From Promethearchaeota archaeon (GTDB lineage Archaea > Asgardarchaeota > Lokiarchaeia > Sigyniarchaeales > SOKP01), in assembly GCA_019057795.1 (NCBI GenBank), contig JAHLWS010000049.1, positions 90,696-154,695 on the forward strand: DNA of 64,000 nt, in the 5' to 3' direction. This document shows, piece by piece, positions 1-8,107 of this stretch. The notes beneath the pieces were generated by a model. That model saw only the letters and a list, made by a program, of their open reading frames with translations. It did no database searches and was not told the origin of the DNA. How positions within the stretch are numbered: the first letter of the stretch is position 1; each line of letters starts with the position of its first letter. The translations under genes and the position numbers were made by a program.

Positions 1-202
1 CATCACAATCGAGTTTCAATAAATTTTTGTAGTTTTTATGTGGATTACCAAGGATTCCATACCTATTCATAAGACTTTTGGCTTCATCTTCATTTATAGA
101 AGAGATTCCCACAATTTCTACATTTGGGAGCAATGAATAAGAATGACAATGATGTTCGGCAATAAAACCAGACCCAATGATTCCTACTTTAATTTTATCC
201 AT
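1..202 (-). CDS. Gfo/Idh/MocA-family oxidoreductase, N-terminal part (runs off the window)
   Basis: About 67 N-terminal residues are present. They start at ATG 202 and open with a Rossmann dinucleotide-binding signature, KVGIIGSGFIAEHH, followed by a second strand (VEIVGISS) as in NAD(P)-dependent sugar or inositol dehydrogenases of the Gfo/Idh/MocA family. The protein leaves the window at base 1, so the catalytic C-terminal domain cannot be seen and the substrate is unknown. The next gene (RdhA-like) is on the same strand about 70 bases upstream. Confidence 0.7.
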   Translation of the reverse strand, partial: MDKIKVGIIGSGFIAEHHCHSYSLLPNVEIVGISSINEDEAKSLMNRYGILGNPHKNYKNLLKLDCD

Positions 203-272
203 AATTATACCATCTTGATAATTTAATCTTGATTTAATTTAACTTGTTCAAATTTAAAATTATAACTGTTTG

Positions 273-1382
273 TTATTCCCAAAATTCTAATGCTGAGTAG
301 TATTTCTTAATTCCGGAAAAAGGACATGCCGCGATGCAATTTCCGCAATCTGAAGAGTTTTCGATCCAAAATTCAAAACATTTTTCCACATTTACGTAAT
401 ATTTTTTAACACCTGAATTGTTTGAAATGTTTGGTGGTTCAAAACTAGGCCCTTTGTCCATTGTTATGGCATTGGTTTCACAAGCTTCAGCGCATTTATA
501 GCAATTTTTGCAAAATTTATCAACTTTTTTAATAAATTTTAGATTAGGTTCATCCGATATTAATGGAAGGTCTGTAAAAACTTTACAAATCCGCATTCTT
601 GGTCCATATTCGGGCGTAATTAATAATCCATTTCTACCTAAAGCTCCAAGCCCAGCATCGACTGCCAGTGGTATACTCAGTGCTGTATCATTACCACATT
701 GGATTGCTCGATAACCTAAATTTCTAATAAATTCCCCGAGACACGAAATTACAAAAGCCATTTGTGAGTAAGCTATAGCAGATGCTGCGGCTGCGGGTTG
801 AGCAGGAGAGGTAGAAACCGCGTTTTTATCCATTTCAATCCCCATGACAATAACTTTGTTTATACCTTCTGGTAAATTGATAGGGCTTTCTAATATTGAA
901 TTTTGGACATTTCCTTCTCTAATATCTTTTTTTGAGTCTGACTCGCTAGTTAATGGAGGTCGTATGAAACCTGTTTTATAAATCCATTTCTCATTAACAT
1001 TAGCAATTCCTACTAATGAAGCACCAAAAAATTTTGCAGCTTTTTTTACTTGCTGAGTAAAGTTTATAGGATTCTCTATTTTATATTTCGATTGCATCCA
1101 ATTTTCTCCGTAATCTCCTCCTTCTGCTTTTTCTCGTTCCCAAGCAAAAGCAAAAGGAAACTTTTCGTATACTGTCCATCCAGCTGCAACTAACGCAAAA
1201 TCAATCCGAGAATATCCTTCCTTCTTTGAATTAATATGATGTTGTAAATTCTCATCAAACATTTTTCCGTAGGTTGTTAGTGTTTTGTCCCAAGTACGCC
1301 GGTAAAGTATATTATATTTTTCTTCAAATCTACGGTAAATGCTTTCTTTAATTTCATAAAAATTTTCTGTTCTTTTTTCCAT
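273..1382 (-). CDS. Reductive-dehalogenase-like (RdhA-type) corrinoid/Fe-S protein, cytosolic
   Basis: A 369-residue protein that resembles RdhA-type or epoxyqueuosine-reductase-like enzymes. The middle part (about 110-280) is the B12-binding nitroreductase-like region (KKAAKFFGASLVGIA; DAGLGALGRNGLLITPEYGPRMRICKV). The C-terminus carries two [4Fe-4S] motifs: Cys291, 294, 297, 301 (CxxCxxCxxxC) and Cys335, 346, 349, 353. There is no twin-arginine signal peptide and no membrane anchor gene next door, unlike respiratory RdhA/RdhB systems, so it probably works in the cytoplasm. The family cleaves carbon-halogen bonds using cob(I)alamin; a different reductive reaction here is possible. ATG start at 1382. 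Confidence 0.75.
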   Translation of the reverse strand: MEKRTENFYEIKESIYRRFEEKYNILYRRTWDKTLTTYGKMFDENLQHHINSKKEGYSRIDFALVAAGWTVYEKFPFAFAWEREKAEGGDYGENWMQSKYKIENPINFTQQVKKAAKFFGASLVGIANVNEKWIYKTGFIRPPLTSESDSKKDIREGNVQNSILESPINLPEGINKVIVMGIEMDKNAVSTSPAQPAAAASAIAYSQMAFVISCLGEFIRNLGYRAIQCGNDTALSIPLAVDAGLGALGRNGLLITPEYGPRMRICKVFTDLPLISDEPNLKFIKKVDKFCKNCYKCAEACETNAITMDKGPSFEPPNISNNSGVKKYYVNVEKCFEFWIENSSDCGNCIAACPFSGIKKYYSALEFWE

Positions 1383-1530
1383 TTGAACCCTTTCTCTTCA
1401 CTTATTTTATGCCAAATTCTTTTTTCAATTATTCTCTCTTAAAAAGAAAATAGTCCTTTAAATATTAGTTTAAAGCAAGAAATAAAATTTTTAATATAAA
1501 TTTATAAGTTAAAGTATAATAATTTTCACT

Positions 1531-1824
1531 ATGCCTATATATATACTTGCTACTAAACTTCAAAATCCTGATTTAGTAGAAAAAAGGAAAAAACAGGGTG
1601 AAAAATATCTAGAACTAGTTAAAGAGAAAGTTCCTAATATTAAATGGATCGCACATTACGCGATCTTAGGTCCTTATGACTTTCTTGATATTTTCGAAGC
1701 AAAAAATGAACTAGAAGCCGCAAAGGTTTCGCTGCTTTCCCGTGCTGCTGGAGCTACTTTCGCTGAGAGTTGGACAGCCATTCCATACACAGACTTTCTT
1801 AAAATAGTTGAGGACTTGAAATAA
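1531..1824 (+). CDS. GYD-domain protein
   Basis: A 97-residue protein with the GYD-family layout: a first beta strand (PIYILATKL), a helix, then GPYDFLDIFEAKNELEAAKVS, close to the family's G-x-YD core and helix. The fold is a ferredoxin-like alpha/beta sandwich that usually forms dimers. No biochemical function is established for the family. It opens a plus-strand run with the Lin0512-family gene 18 bases downstream and the tag gene after that, so the three may be co-transcribed. ATG start, no clear Shine-Dalgarno sequence. Confidence 0.7.
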   Translation: MPIYILATKLQNPDLVEKRKKQGEKYLELVKEKVPNIKWIAHYAILGPYDFLDIFEAKNELEAAKVSLLSRAAGATFAESWTAIPYTDFLKIVEDLK

Positions 1825-1842
1825 AATAAAGAGATATAAATT

Positions 1843-2214
1843 ATGAAGCGTTTTATCGTACAACTAGGGTTTGGCATAGATCAGCACGGACACGATGATG
1901 ATTGCACTAATGCTGCTATTAAAGCTGTTAAAAATGCTATTTCAAATAACTGTCTTACGGGATTATTAGAGATTTGTGGCTTAAAAAAACCAAAAGATCT
2001 GTTAAAAATGATTGTACATGTAAAGATTGGAGCACCTTATCCCGATAATGTTAAAAAAGAAAAAGTCTTAAACGCGATTCCGTTTGGTGAAAAATCGATT
2101 GAGATAGAGAAGGGAGGTTTGGTTGCTAAAGGAATAATGATTAAAGAACTAGGAGATACTTCTGACAAAATAATTGTTTGTAATGCAGCTGTAACTGTAT
2201 CAATCACAGCTTAA
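1843..2214 (+). CDS. Lin0512-family protein
   Basis: A 123-residue protein that matches the small Lin0512 family. It opens with MKRFIVQLGFGIDQHGHDDDCTNAA, containing a His/Asp-rich GxDxHGxD segment that could bind metal, and ends with a strand-rich KIIVCNAAVTVSI segment. The family is widespread in bacteria and archaea and its function is unknown. The gene lies 18 bases after the GYD gene and 31 bases before tag, which suggests one transcript but says little about its role. Confidence 0.7.
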   Translation: MKRFIVQLGFGIDQHGHDDDCTNAAIKAVKNAISNNCLTGLLEICGLKKPKDLLKMIVHVKIGAPYPDNVKKEKVLNAIPFGEKSIEIEKGGLVAKGIMIKELGDTSDKIIVCNAAVTVSITA

Positions 2215-2245
2215 AATTCATAAAATAAATAAAGTTGATACAATT

Positions 2246-2818
2246 ATGGCGAAAAGATGCGAATGGGCAGAAAATAATGCCCTAATGGAGGAATATCACG
2301 ATAAAGAATGGGGTGCCCCTGAACATGATGACAAAATTCTATTTGAACTCTTAATTTTAGAAGGTATGCAAGCCGGTTTAAGTTGGAACACTGTACTTCA
2401 AAAAAGAGATAATTTTAGGAAAGCGTTTGATAATTTTGATTATATCAGAATTTCAAATTATGCAGAACTTAAAATTGAAGAATTAATGCAAAACAAGGGA
2501 ATTATCCGAAATCGATTAAAAATCCAATCAGTAATCTCAAACGCAAAATCATTCATTAAAATACAAGAAGAATTTAGTTCTTTTGATAACTATATATGGG
2601 GTTTTGTTAATAATAAGGTATTTCATAATTCTTGGAAAGCATTAGAAGAATTACCATCCAATACAGAACTTTCTGACAGAATTAGTAAAGATTTGAAGAA
2701 AAGAGGTTTCAAATTTGTAGGGTCAACTATAATTTACTCCTTTTTACAAGCAGTCGGAATTGTAAATGACCATACAATCTATTGTTTTCGGTATAGTGAA
2801 TTAAAAAATAAAGCTTAG
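2246..2818 (+). CDS. tag: DNA-3-methyladenine glycosylase I
   Basis: A 190-residue helix-hairpin-helix superfamily glycosylase of the Tag type, which removes 3-methyladenine from alkylated DNA. The zinc ligands known from E. coli Tag are all present with a one-residue offset: Cys5, His18, His176 and Cys180. The family segments EYHDKEWG (16-23), EGMQAGLSW and GFKFVGSTIIYSFLQAVGIVNDH are clear. Length is normal for the family. It is the last gene of a plus-strand group and overlaps the 3' end of the convergent glycosidase-like gene by 4 bases. Confidence 0.93.
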   Translation: MAKRCEWAENNALMEEYHDKEWGAPEHDDKILFELLILEGMQAGLSWNTVLQKRDNFRKAFDNFDYIRISNYAELKIEELMQNKGIIRNRLKIQSVISNAKSFIKIQEEFSSFDNYIWGFVNNKVFHNSWKALEELPSNTELSDRISKDLKKRGFKFVGSTIIYSFLQAVGIVNDHTIYCFRYSELKNKA

Positions 2819-4122
2819 TTTATAATTAAATTCTCTAAACCTATTTCTTTTTCAGCATATTCTTTTAAACCATGCCATTGGGCCTCAGTCGTACCAAAAT
2901 ACTTAAATATCGCGATACCTAAACCAAAATCAAAACCCTTCATTTGTCTTAACATTTCATAAATATTACACTCAACGGAGTTCGTGATAGCTAGAATCGG
3001 ACTATTGAATTCGTGAATTCTCTTTTTCATATTTCTCATAAAGTACCAATAAAAAAAACCACCCACCTTGCCCCAATACCATCCGTCGTCTCGTGTTCCC
3101 ATTAAATATGGGTATTCCATTGGAGATGCCACATCCAAAATTGAAGATAATTTTGCCCAATCTTGACCTAATCTTTTTTGCGTAAACATTTTCTTAGGAC
3201 CAGGAAGGCAAAACCATCCTGAAATACAATTGCTATTAACGCTTTTTATTGCGTTCTGGAGCTTTTGTGCGTATTCTGCAATTGTATCTGATTTAAACCC
3301 ATACCATTCATGACTTGTTAGTAATTTTGCTTTAGGTCCATATTTAGTTCTAAATTTTTCTAAACACCGATGGCAAGCGCATAACTCCATGAAAGCTCCA
3401 TCGTATCTAATATAATCGGCAAAGAACCCTTTTATAGGATAGCTTTTTACGACTTCTTTTGTAAGCTCTAATAAATAATTAATATGCTCGCTATTAGGAC
3501 ACATAAAACTTGTAGAGGGTATATAACCCTTTCCTCTTGCTCCTCTTGCCTTCCCTTGCTTCTTATCTATGTTTTCTGTTAGAAAGGGAACTTTTGATTT
3601 ATATTCTTTAAATGAAACATTCTCAGGTAATTCTACTCTCATTTCTCCCTCGTCGTGTGTTGAAATATCGCCTTTTCTATATTTTATACCATGCTTTTTT
3701 CCATTTTTCCCATGAACACTAACTCGTTCAGGATGTAAATTCCCTTGGTACGCGTCGTTCATGCTTGTAAAAGAAACCATTATTTTTATATTTCTATCCT
3801 TTCCAGCATCGCAAAACTCCCCCAATATATCTCTTCCAGTGGGATTCCATCCCACATCTGTATCCCACACGCATGCTCCATCAGTATCTTTGATAACAAG
3901 CCCAAAAACATTGAAGTGACACTTATCTAATTTATTAATAACTTCAATAATATTAAGTTTTTTTTCAGCAAATTCGTAATCTAACTTCCTAAAACCTTCG
4001 ACTCCTCTAACTGGCATTAATCCCATAGCATATATTCTTCTCACGCCGAATGCTGATGTTACGGTTTCAAACTTCTTAGGGTCAAACTCAATATATTCTG
4101 ACCAATCAAATTTTCTTTTCAT
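2815..4122 (-). CDS. TIM-barrel glycoside-hydrolase-like protein
   Basis: A 435-residue soluble protein without a signal peptide. It looks like a (beta/alpha)8 barrel of the putative family-10-like or alpha-galactosidase-like glycosidase group: an N-terminal strand (RRIYAMGL), KCHFNVFGLVIKDTDG, a DILGEFCDAGKDRNIKIMVSF segment, then SYPIKGFFADYIRYDG with acidic residues at a strand end, and a CACHRCLEKFRTKYG insertion resembling those seen in hypothetical members. The CxxC pair (CACHRC) might bind metal. Catalytic acids cannot be assigned safely. Substrate unknown; other TIM-barrel functions are possible. Confidence 0.55.
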   Translation of the reverse strand: MKRKFDWSEYIEFDPKKFETVTSAFGVRRIYAMGLMPVRGVEGFRKLDYEFAEKKLNIIEVINKLDKCHFNVFGLVIKDTDGACVWDTDVGWNPTGRDILGEFCDAGKDRNIKIMVSFTSMNDAYQGNLHPERVSVHGKNGKKHGIKYRKGDISTHDEGEMRVELPENVSFKEYKSKVPFLTENIDKKQGKARGARGKGYIPSTSFMCPNSEHINYLLELTKEVVKSYPIKGFFADYIRYDGAFMELCACHRCLEKFRTKYGPKAKLLTSHEWYGFKSDTIAEYAQKLQNAIKSVNSNCISGWFCLPGPKKMFTQKRLGQDWAKLSSILDVASPMEYPYLMGTRDDGWYWGKVGGFFYWYFMRNMKKRIHEFNSPILAITNSVECNIYEMLRQMKGFDFGLGIAIFKYFGTTEAQWHGLKEYAEKEIGLENLIIN

Positions 4123-4314
4123 GTCTTCATCTCAATACACTCAAATTTTACTTTAATAAAATTAATTTAAATTTCTTAAATTTCCAAATTAGATAGTTTT
4201 TTAACATTGTTCTTTTAATAAATTTTTAAGACTATTTGATCTTTTAATAACAGATACACTTAAAGATTTATATTTGTAAATACGATTATTTATTATAGAA
4301 ATCGAATTAAAATA

Positions 4315-4327
4315 TTTGTATAAATAG
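4315..4327 (+). promoter_or_regulatory. Possible TATA box upstream of the small GTPase gene
   Basis: The stretch TTTGTATAAATAG resembles an archaeal TATA box and lies about 50-60 bases before the GTPase start codon, which would leave a short 5' untranslated region containing the purine-rich GGGAGG at about 4359-4364. In such an AT-rich genome TATA-like strings are frequent by chance. Confidence 0.3.
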
Positions 4328-4377
4328 ACGAAATATTTAAGATTTGAATTTGTGCTTGGGAGGAATACTGAACAAAA

Positions 4378-4908
4378 ATGTACGATGCAACCTTTAAGAT
4401 CATTATTTTTGGAGATGCTGGCTGTGGTAAGACCACTCTAACTCAGAGATTTTTGACTAATTTGTTTGTTTCTGATTCAAAAATGACCATTGGAGTAGAT
4501 TTTGAGGTTAAGAGCTTAGAAGTTGACAAGCAGAAAGTAAAATTACAAATATGGGATTTTGGTGGAGAGGAGAGGTTTAGGTTTTTACTTCCTACATATG
4601 TTAGAGGCGCTCGGGGAGGTCTATTCTTATTTGATATAACAAATTATTCTTCCATCGCTCACATAGACGATTGGCTTAACGTTATTAGGAAAGAAATTCG
4701 AGCCGAGGATATATTTCCCATTATTGTAGTGGGCGGTAAAGCAGATTTAACAGAGAATAGGGAAGTTACAGCAGAAGACGGAATAAAAATTGCGAAATCG
4801 AGAAATGTCGACGGTTTTATTGAAACTAGCTCTAAGACGGGAGAAAATGTTGAAAAAACGTTTGAGGCATTAACAAGGTTAATGCTTAATAATTCCAGAA
4901 GATACTAA
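4378..4908 (+). CDS. Ras/Rab-like small GTPase
   Basis: A 176-residue single-domain small GTPase. G1 is GDAGCGKT (12-19), the switch I threonine is Thr37, G3 is DFGGE (60-64, instead of DTAGQ), G4 reads GKAD (120-123, with Gly where NKxD has Asn), and G5 is ETSSKTG. The G4 change should weaken guanine recognition or be compensated. There is no C-terminal cysteine motif, so no prenylation is expected, as is usual in Asgard GTPases. A GGGAGG lies 13 bases before the ATG. It stands alone on its strand with no GAP or GEF gene beside it. Confidence 0.9.
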   Translation: MYDATFKIIIFGDAGCGKTTLTQRFLTNLFVSDSKMTIGVDFEVKSLEVDKQKVKLQIWDFGGEERFRFLLPTYVRGARGGLFLFDITNYSSIAHIDDWLNVIRKEIRAEDIFPIIVVGGKADLTENREVTAEDGIKIAKSRNVDGFIETSSKTGENVEKTFEALTRLMLNNSRRY

Positions 4909-4995
4909 GTTAAAATAAAACTCATTTTTAAAGAATACCTTAAATCTTTTATTAAAGTATAATTTGATTACTACTATTTATTGAGAAGAATTTGG

Positions 4996-5859
4996 TTATT
5001 TATTATTTACAGGAACCTTTTCAAGTATTCGTGTGTTAATTCTCCTATTTAAAACCATAGTCTGATATTCCATATCCTTCTTGTATAGGTTCGCAAACCT
5101 TAGAAGTTGTTCAATCATTTCGATTTCTTTATTTTCATCTCTGAAATAATATCCTCCAAAATTTGGGATTTCTGCGTACTTTTTCTTCAAACTTTCTTGT
5201 AATTCGCTAGGTAATACATCAGTTCTATCCTTTATTGCCAAATTTAAAGCTTCTGATAGTTCAATATATCTTTCTTGTTTACTAAACTGACACAAAATGC
5301 ATTTTGAGCTTCTATTTTTAAGAATATATAAAATAATTATTCCAGTTAAATACCTAAAGTTATCGACTAATTCGTCGTAATTTCCTTTTTTCATGTGTTT
5401 TTTAACTATTATTTCCGCAATTGAGTATAAACTCGAAAAATAAATCGCTCTAGAAAAGTATGCTGGATCAACACAAAACAATCTAGTAAACCAAAATGCG
5501 CTAACATCTTTAGGTGGATCTTCAAAAAATATGTAGTAAACTAACCTTCCTTCTCTTTCTTTATATAATGTAGATTCTTTTTTCAACATATTTAAATATG
5601 TTGATATGGTTGAACGCGCGATTTCTTTAAAGAATTTTTTATATTCTATTTCGACATCTCTCGTAGTTACCTTTTTTTTTCCCTCGAGATAGAATTTTAG
5701 GATTATACCCAATATACGATTCTCGTGAAGTCTTCCTGTTTTAACTTGTGTTTCTTCCGATTCGTCTTCTCTAATGTTATAAATATCAATTAGTTCAGGA
5801 GCGATTTCGTGAATAACTTTTTCCAAAATATAAATGTTTAATTCAGTAATTTCTAACAA
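4996..5859 (-). CDS. Putative winged-helix regulator-like protein of unknown function
   Basis: A 287-residue soluble, largely helical protein. Residues about 40-110 (RLHENRILGIILKFYLEGKKKVTTRDVEIEYKK, then ARSTISTYLNMLKKESTLYKEREGRLVYYIFF) look like a winged-helix DNA-binding domain with a beta wing. The rest is helical and includes a CILC cysteine pair near residue 190. I do not recognise the family. It lies downstream of the two acyl-CoA synthetase genes on the same strand, about 200 bases away, so a regulatory role for those genes is only a guess. Confidence 0.5.
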   Translation of the reverse strand: MLEITELNIYILEKVIHEIAPELIDIYNIREDESEETQVKTGRLHENRILGIILKFYLEGKKKVTTRDVEIEYKKFFKEIARSTISTYLNMLKKESTLYKEREGRLVYYIFFEDPPKDVSAFWFTRLFCVDPAYFSRAIYFSSLYSIAEIIVKKHMKKGNYDELVDNFRYLTGIIILYILKNRSSKCILCQFSKQERYIELSEALNLAIKDRTDVLPSELQESLKKKYAEIPNFGGYYFRDENKEIEMIEQLLRFANLYKKDMEYQTMVLNRRINTRILEKVPVNNK

Positions 5860-6063
5860 TCCTCAAAATTGATATTTATATTTTAATAAAAAAAATGTAT
5901 ACTTTTATTAATTGACTTTCTAATCAAATAGAAGATTTAATCTATTTAATGTAAGTATATTAAAAATACAATAAATAAATAGAAACAATTAATCCTTTAA
6001 AATTTAAAAAAGAAAATAAAAAAAAAAATTGAAGTTTGATTCTATTAATACTTTTATTAGGGT

Positions 6064-7893
6064 TTATTCCCCGTGTTTTTCTTTCCAGATAGGATCGTTG
6101 ATTTGAAGTATCCTTCGTTGAACTTTACCAAGATTATTTTTAGGAACTTCTTGTATAAACTCGATCATCCGTGGACACTTCCATTTCGTCATGTTTTCTT
6201 GAGTCCAAGCTATTAATTCCTCTTCAGTGATCTTCCCAACATATTCGGGTTTTAATTCAACCCAAGCTTTTGTTATTTCGCCAACTTTTCCAGCAGGGTC
6301 CGGTAGACCAGAAACAGCAGCTTCTGATACGGCTTCATGCTTCATTAACATCGATTCAACTTCTTTTGGGAAAACAGAATGTCCAGCTACTTTAATTAAT
6401 TGTTTTTTACGATCTCTGATTTCAATTGTGCCATCTTCGTTCATAAAACCGATGTCACCAGTTAACAACCACAGTTTACCATCGTATTTTTTGATAGTAT
6501 CGTTTGTTTCTTCAGTTTGATTGAGGTATTCGTACATAACTTGGGGTCCATGGACACAAATTTCACCCGTATTTTCTTCTCCAAAATTAGTATCTTTTGG
6601 GTTTCCTAAGCATATAGGTCCTTCGTCAAAGTTTTCAGATGGCCAAATTCCCCATTCCGTACCCGGTACAGGTAGTCCAATAGTTCCGATAGGGCTTTCA
6701 CCAAATAAATTCCCTGCGCTAACAAGTGGAGTAGTTTCTGTTAATCCATAACCTTCCACAATATTTCCTCCCGTGTTTTTCACAAAAGCATCTCGAACTG
6801 GTCCATGTAAAGGTCCAGCTCCAGACGCACATAATGTTAATTTACCCATGACTTTAGGATATTTTTCTTTTATGTTTGGAAAATCAGCTATTCGCTTAAA
6901 TAAAATCTCAGCTCCCGCATATACTAAACCTTCAGGGGCAGGTAACTCTTCAATGTGCTCTAATAATTCTTCTGTAGGTGGAGGTGTTGGAAACATCATT
7001 ATCCATCCTCCAAAAGCAATAGTAGCGTTCATAATTATTGTATGGGCAAAGCTGTGAAAGAAGGGAAGAACTCCGACATTTCCAATTCCTGGTTTCTCAC
7101 CGCCTAACCAATATTTGGCCTGTTCCGCATTAGAAACCACATTAAAATGAGATAGAACAGCCGCTTTAGGTAATCCGGTTGTTCCACCCGTCATAATATA
7201 TGTAGCAGGATGAGTTTTAACATCAATCTCAACTTTTGGAACGTTTGGTTCTGTTTTTAATAGATTCATAAAGCTAACAGCTCCTTGGACGTTCACTTTT
7301 CCCTTTGGGATAATTCCTAATGCCTTACCCAAAGTTCTTTTAAAGCCTAAACCGTGGGCTAAATCAGCAAGATTAGTGTAAATTACCTTCTCAACAGTAC
7401 TTCTACCTAGGATTTCACCGATATATGGTAAATTTTTCTTTATTCGAGATTTACTCTTTTCGTCAAAGAACGCATCATAAGCAATAAGAAATTTAGCTTG
7501 TGTTACGTCTAATTGGTGTAAAATCTCTAATGGTTTGTATGTTGGATTGATTCCAGATGGAATTGCTCCAATCCTCGTTATAGCATAATATCCTATCACG
7601 TATTGAATACAATTGCCCATGAGCATCGCAACAACGTCGCCTTTTTTTACTCCGAGCTCGTGTAAAGCAGTTGCAAATCTTAACACGTAATCGTGAAATT
7701 CACTATAAGTAACCCATGTTTCTAAAAACCAAATAAAATTTAGATCGCCATACTTTTCTACTTGCGCATCTAAAAATTGGTTTACGGTTTTTTCTTCAAA
7801 TTTAACGTTTTTTGGAACGCTATCTGGCCACCACTTTTTGAACCAGATTTTATTTTCATTTACTTGATATGTATCTTCTTTTAAAATTGGTAT
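6064..7893 (-). CDS. AMP-dependent acyl-CoA synthetase (copy 1), apparent ATA start
   Basis: An ANL-superfamily adenylating enzyme that activates a carboxylic acid to acyl-AMP and then acyl-CoA. The P-loop signature is YIMTGGTTGLPKAAVLSH; later motifs include VEGYGLTETTP, WLLTGDIGFMNEDG and the hinge IEIRDRKKQLIK, with a C-terminal lysine in GKVQRR. The first GTG in frame is at 7686, but clear homology to the neighbouring paralogue continues upstream (WFKKWWPDSVP, FIWFLETWVTYSEF) to about 7893, where ATA aligns with the paralogue's ATG. An in-frame TGA at 7900-7902 closes the frame. Substrate chain length unknown. Confidence 0.85.
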   Translation of the reverse strand: MPILKEDTYQVNENKIWFKKWWPDSVPKNVKFEEKTVNQFLDAQVEKYGDLNFIWFLETWVTYSEFHDYVLRFATALHELGVKKGDVVAMLMGNCIQYVIGYYAITRIGAIPSGINPTYKPLEILHQLDVTQAKFLIAYDAFFDEKSKSRIKKNLPYIGEILGRSTVEKVIYTNLADLAHGLGFKRTLGKALGIIPKGKVNVQGAVSFMNLLKTEPNVPKVEIDVKTHPATYIMTGGTTGLPKAAVLSHFNVVSNAEQAKYWLGGEKPGIGNVGVLPFFHSFAHTIIMNATIAFGGWIMMFPTPPPTEELLEHIEELPAPEGLVYAGAEILFKRIADFPNIKEKYPKVMGKLTLCASGAGPLHGPVRDAFVKNTGGNIVEGYGLTETTPLVSAGNLFGESPIGTIGLPVPGTEWGIWPSENFDEGPICLGNPKDTNFGEENTGEICVHGPQVMYEYLNQTEETNDTIKKYDGKLWLLTGDIGFMNEDGTIEIRDRKKQLIKVAGHSVFPKEVESMLMKHEAVSEAAVSGLPDPAGKVGEITKAWVELKPEYVGKITEEELIAWTQENMTKWKCPRMIEFIQEVPKNNLGKVQRRILQINDPIWKEKHGE

Positions 7894-8107
7894 TTTTGTT
7901 CACACACTTTATTATGTAAAATTTTAATAGTCTAAATGTAACATATTATTATTATTTTCGTTATTCTAGATGAAAAAAATTCTCTATTAAAAAAAGATAC
8001 TAATTAAATTAAAATAGAAAAATAAGACATCTATGAGTAGAGATAGTTCAAAATAAAGACACCACAACAAATCAAAATGAGTTTTTATTTAAAAAAACTT
8101 AAGAAAT

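Noticed and set aside
6227..7057. Three plus-strand open frames opposite acyl-CoA synthetase copy 1
   Set aside because: No homology or start signals; the minus-strand enzyme explains the region.
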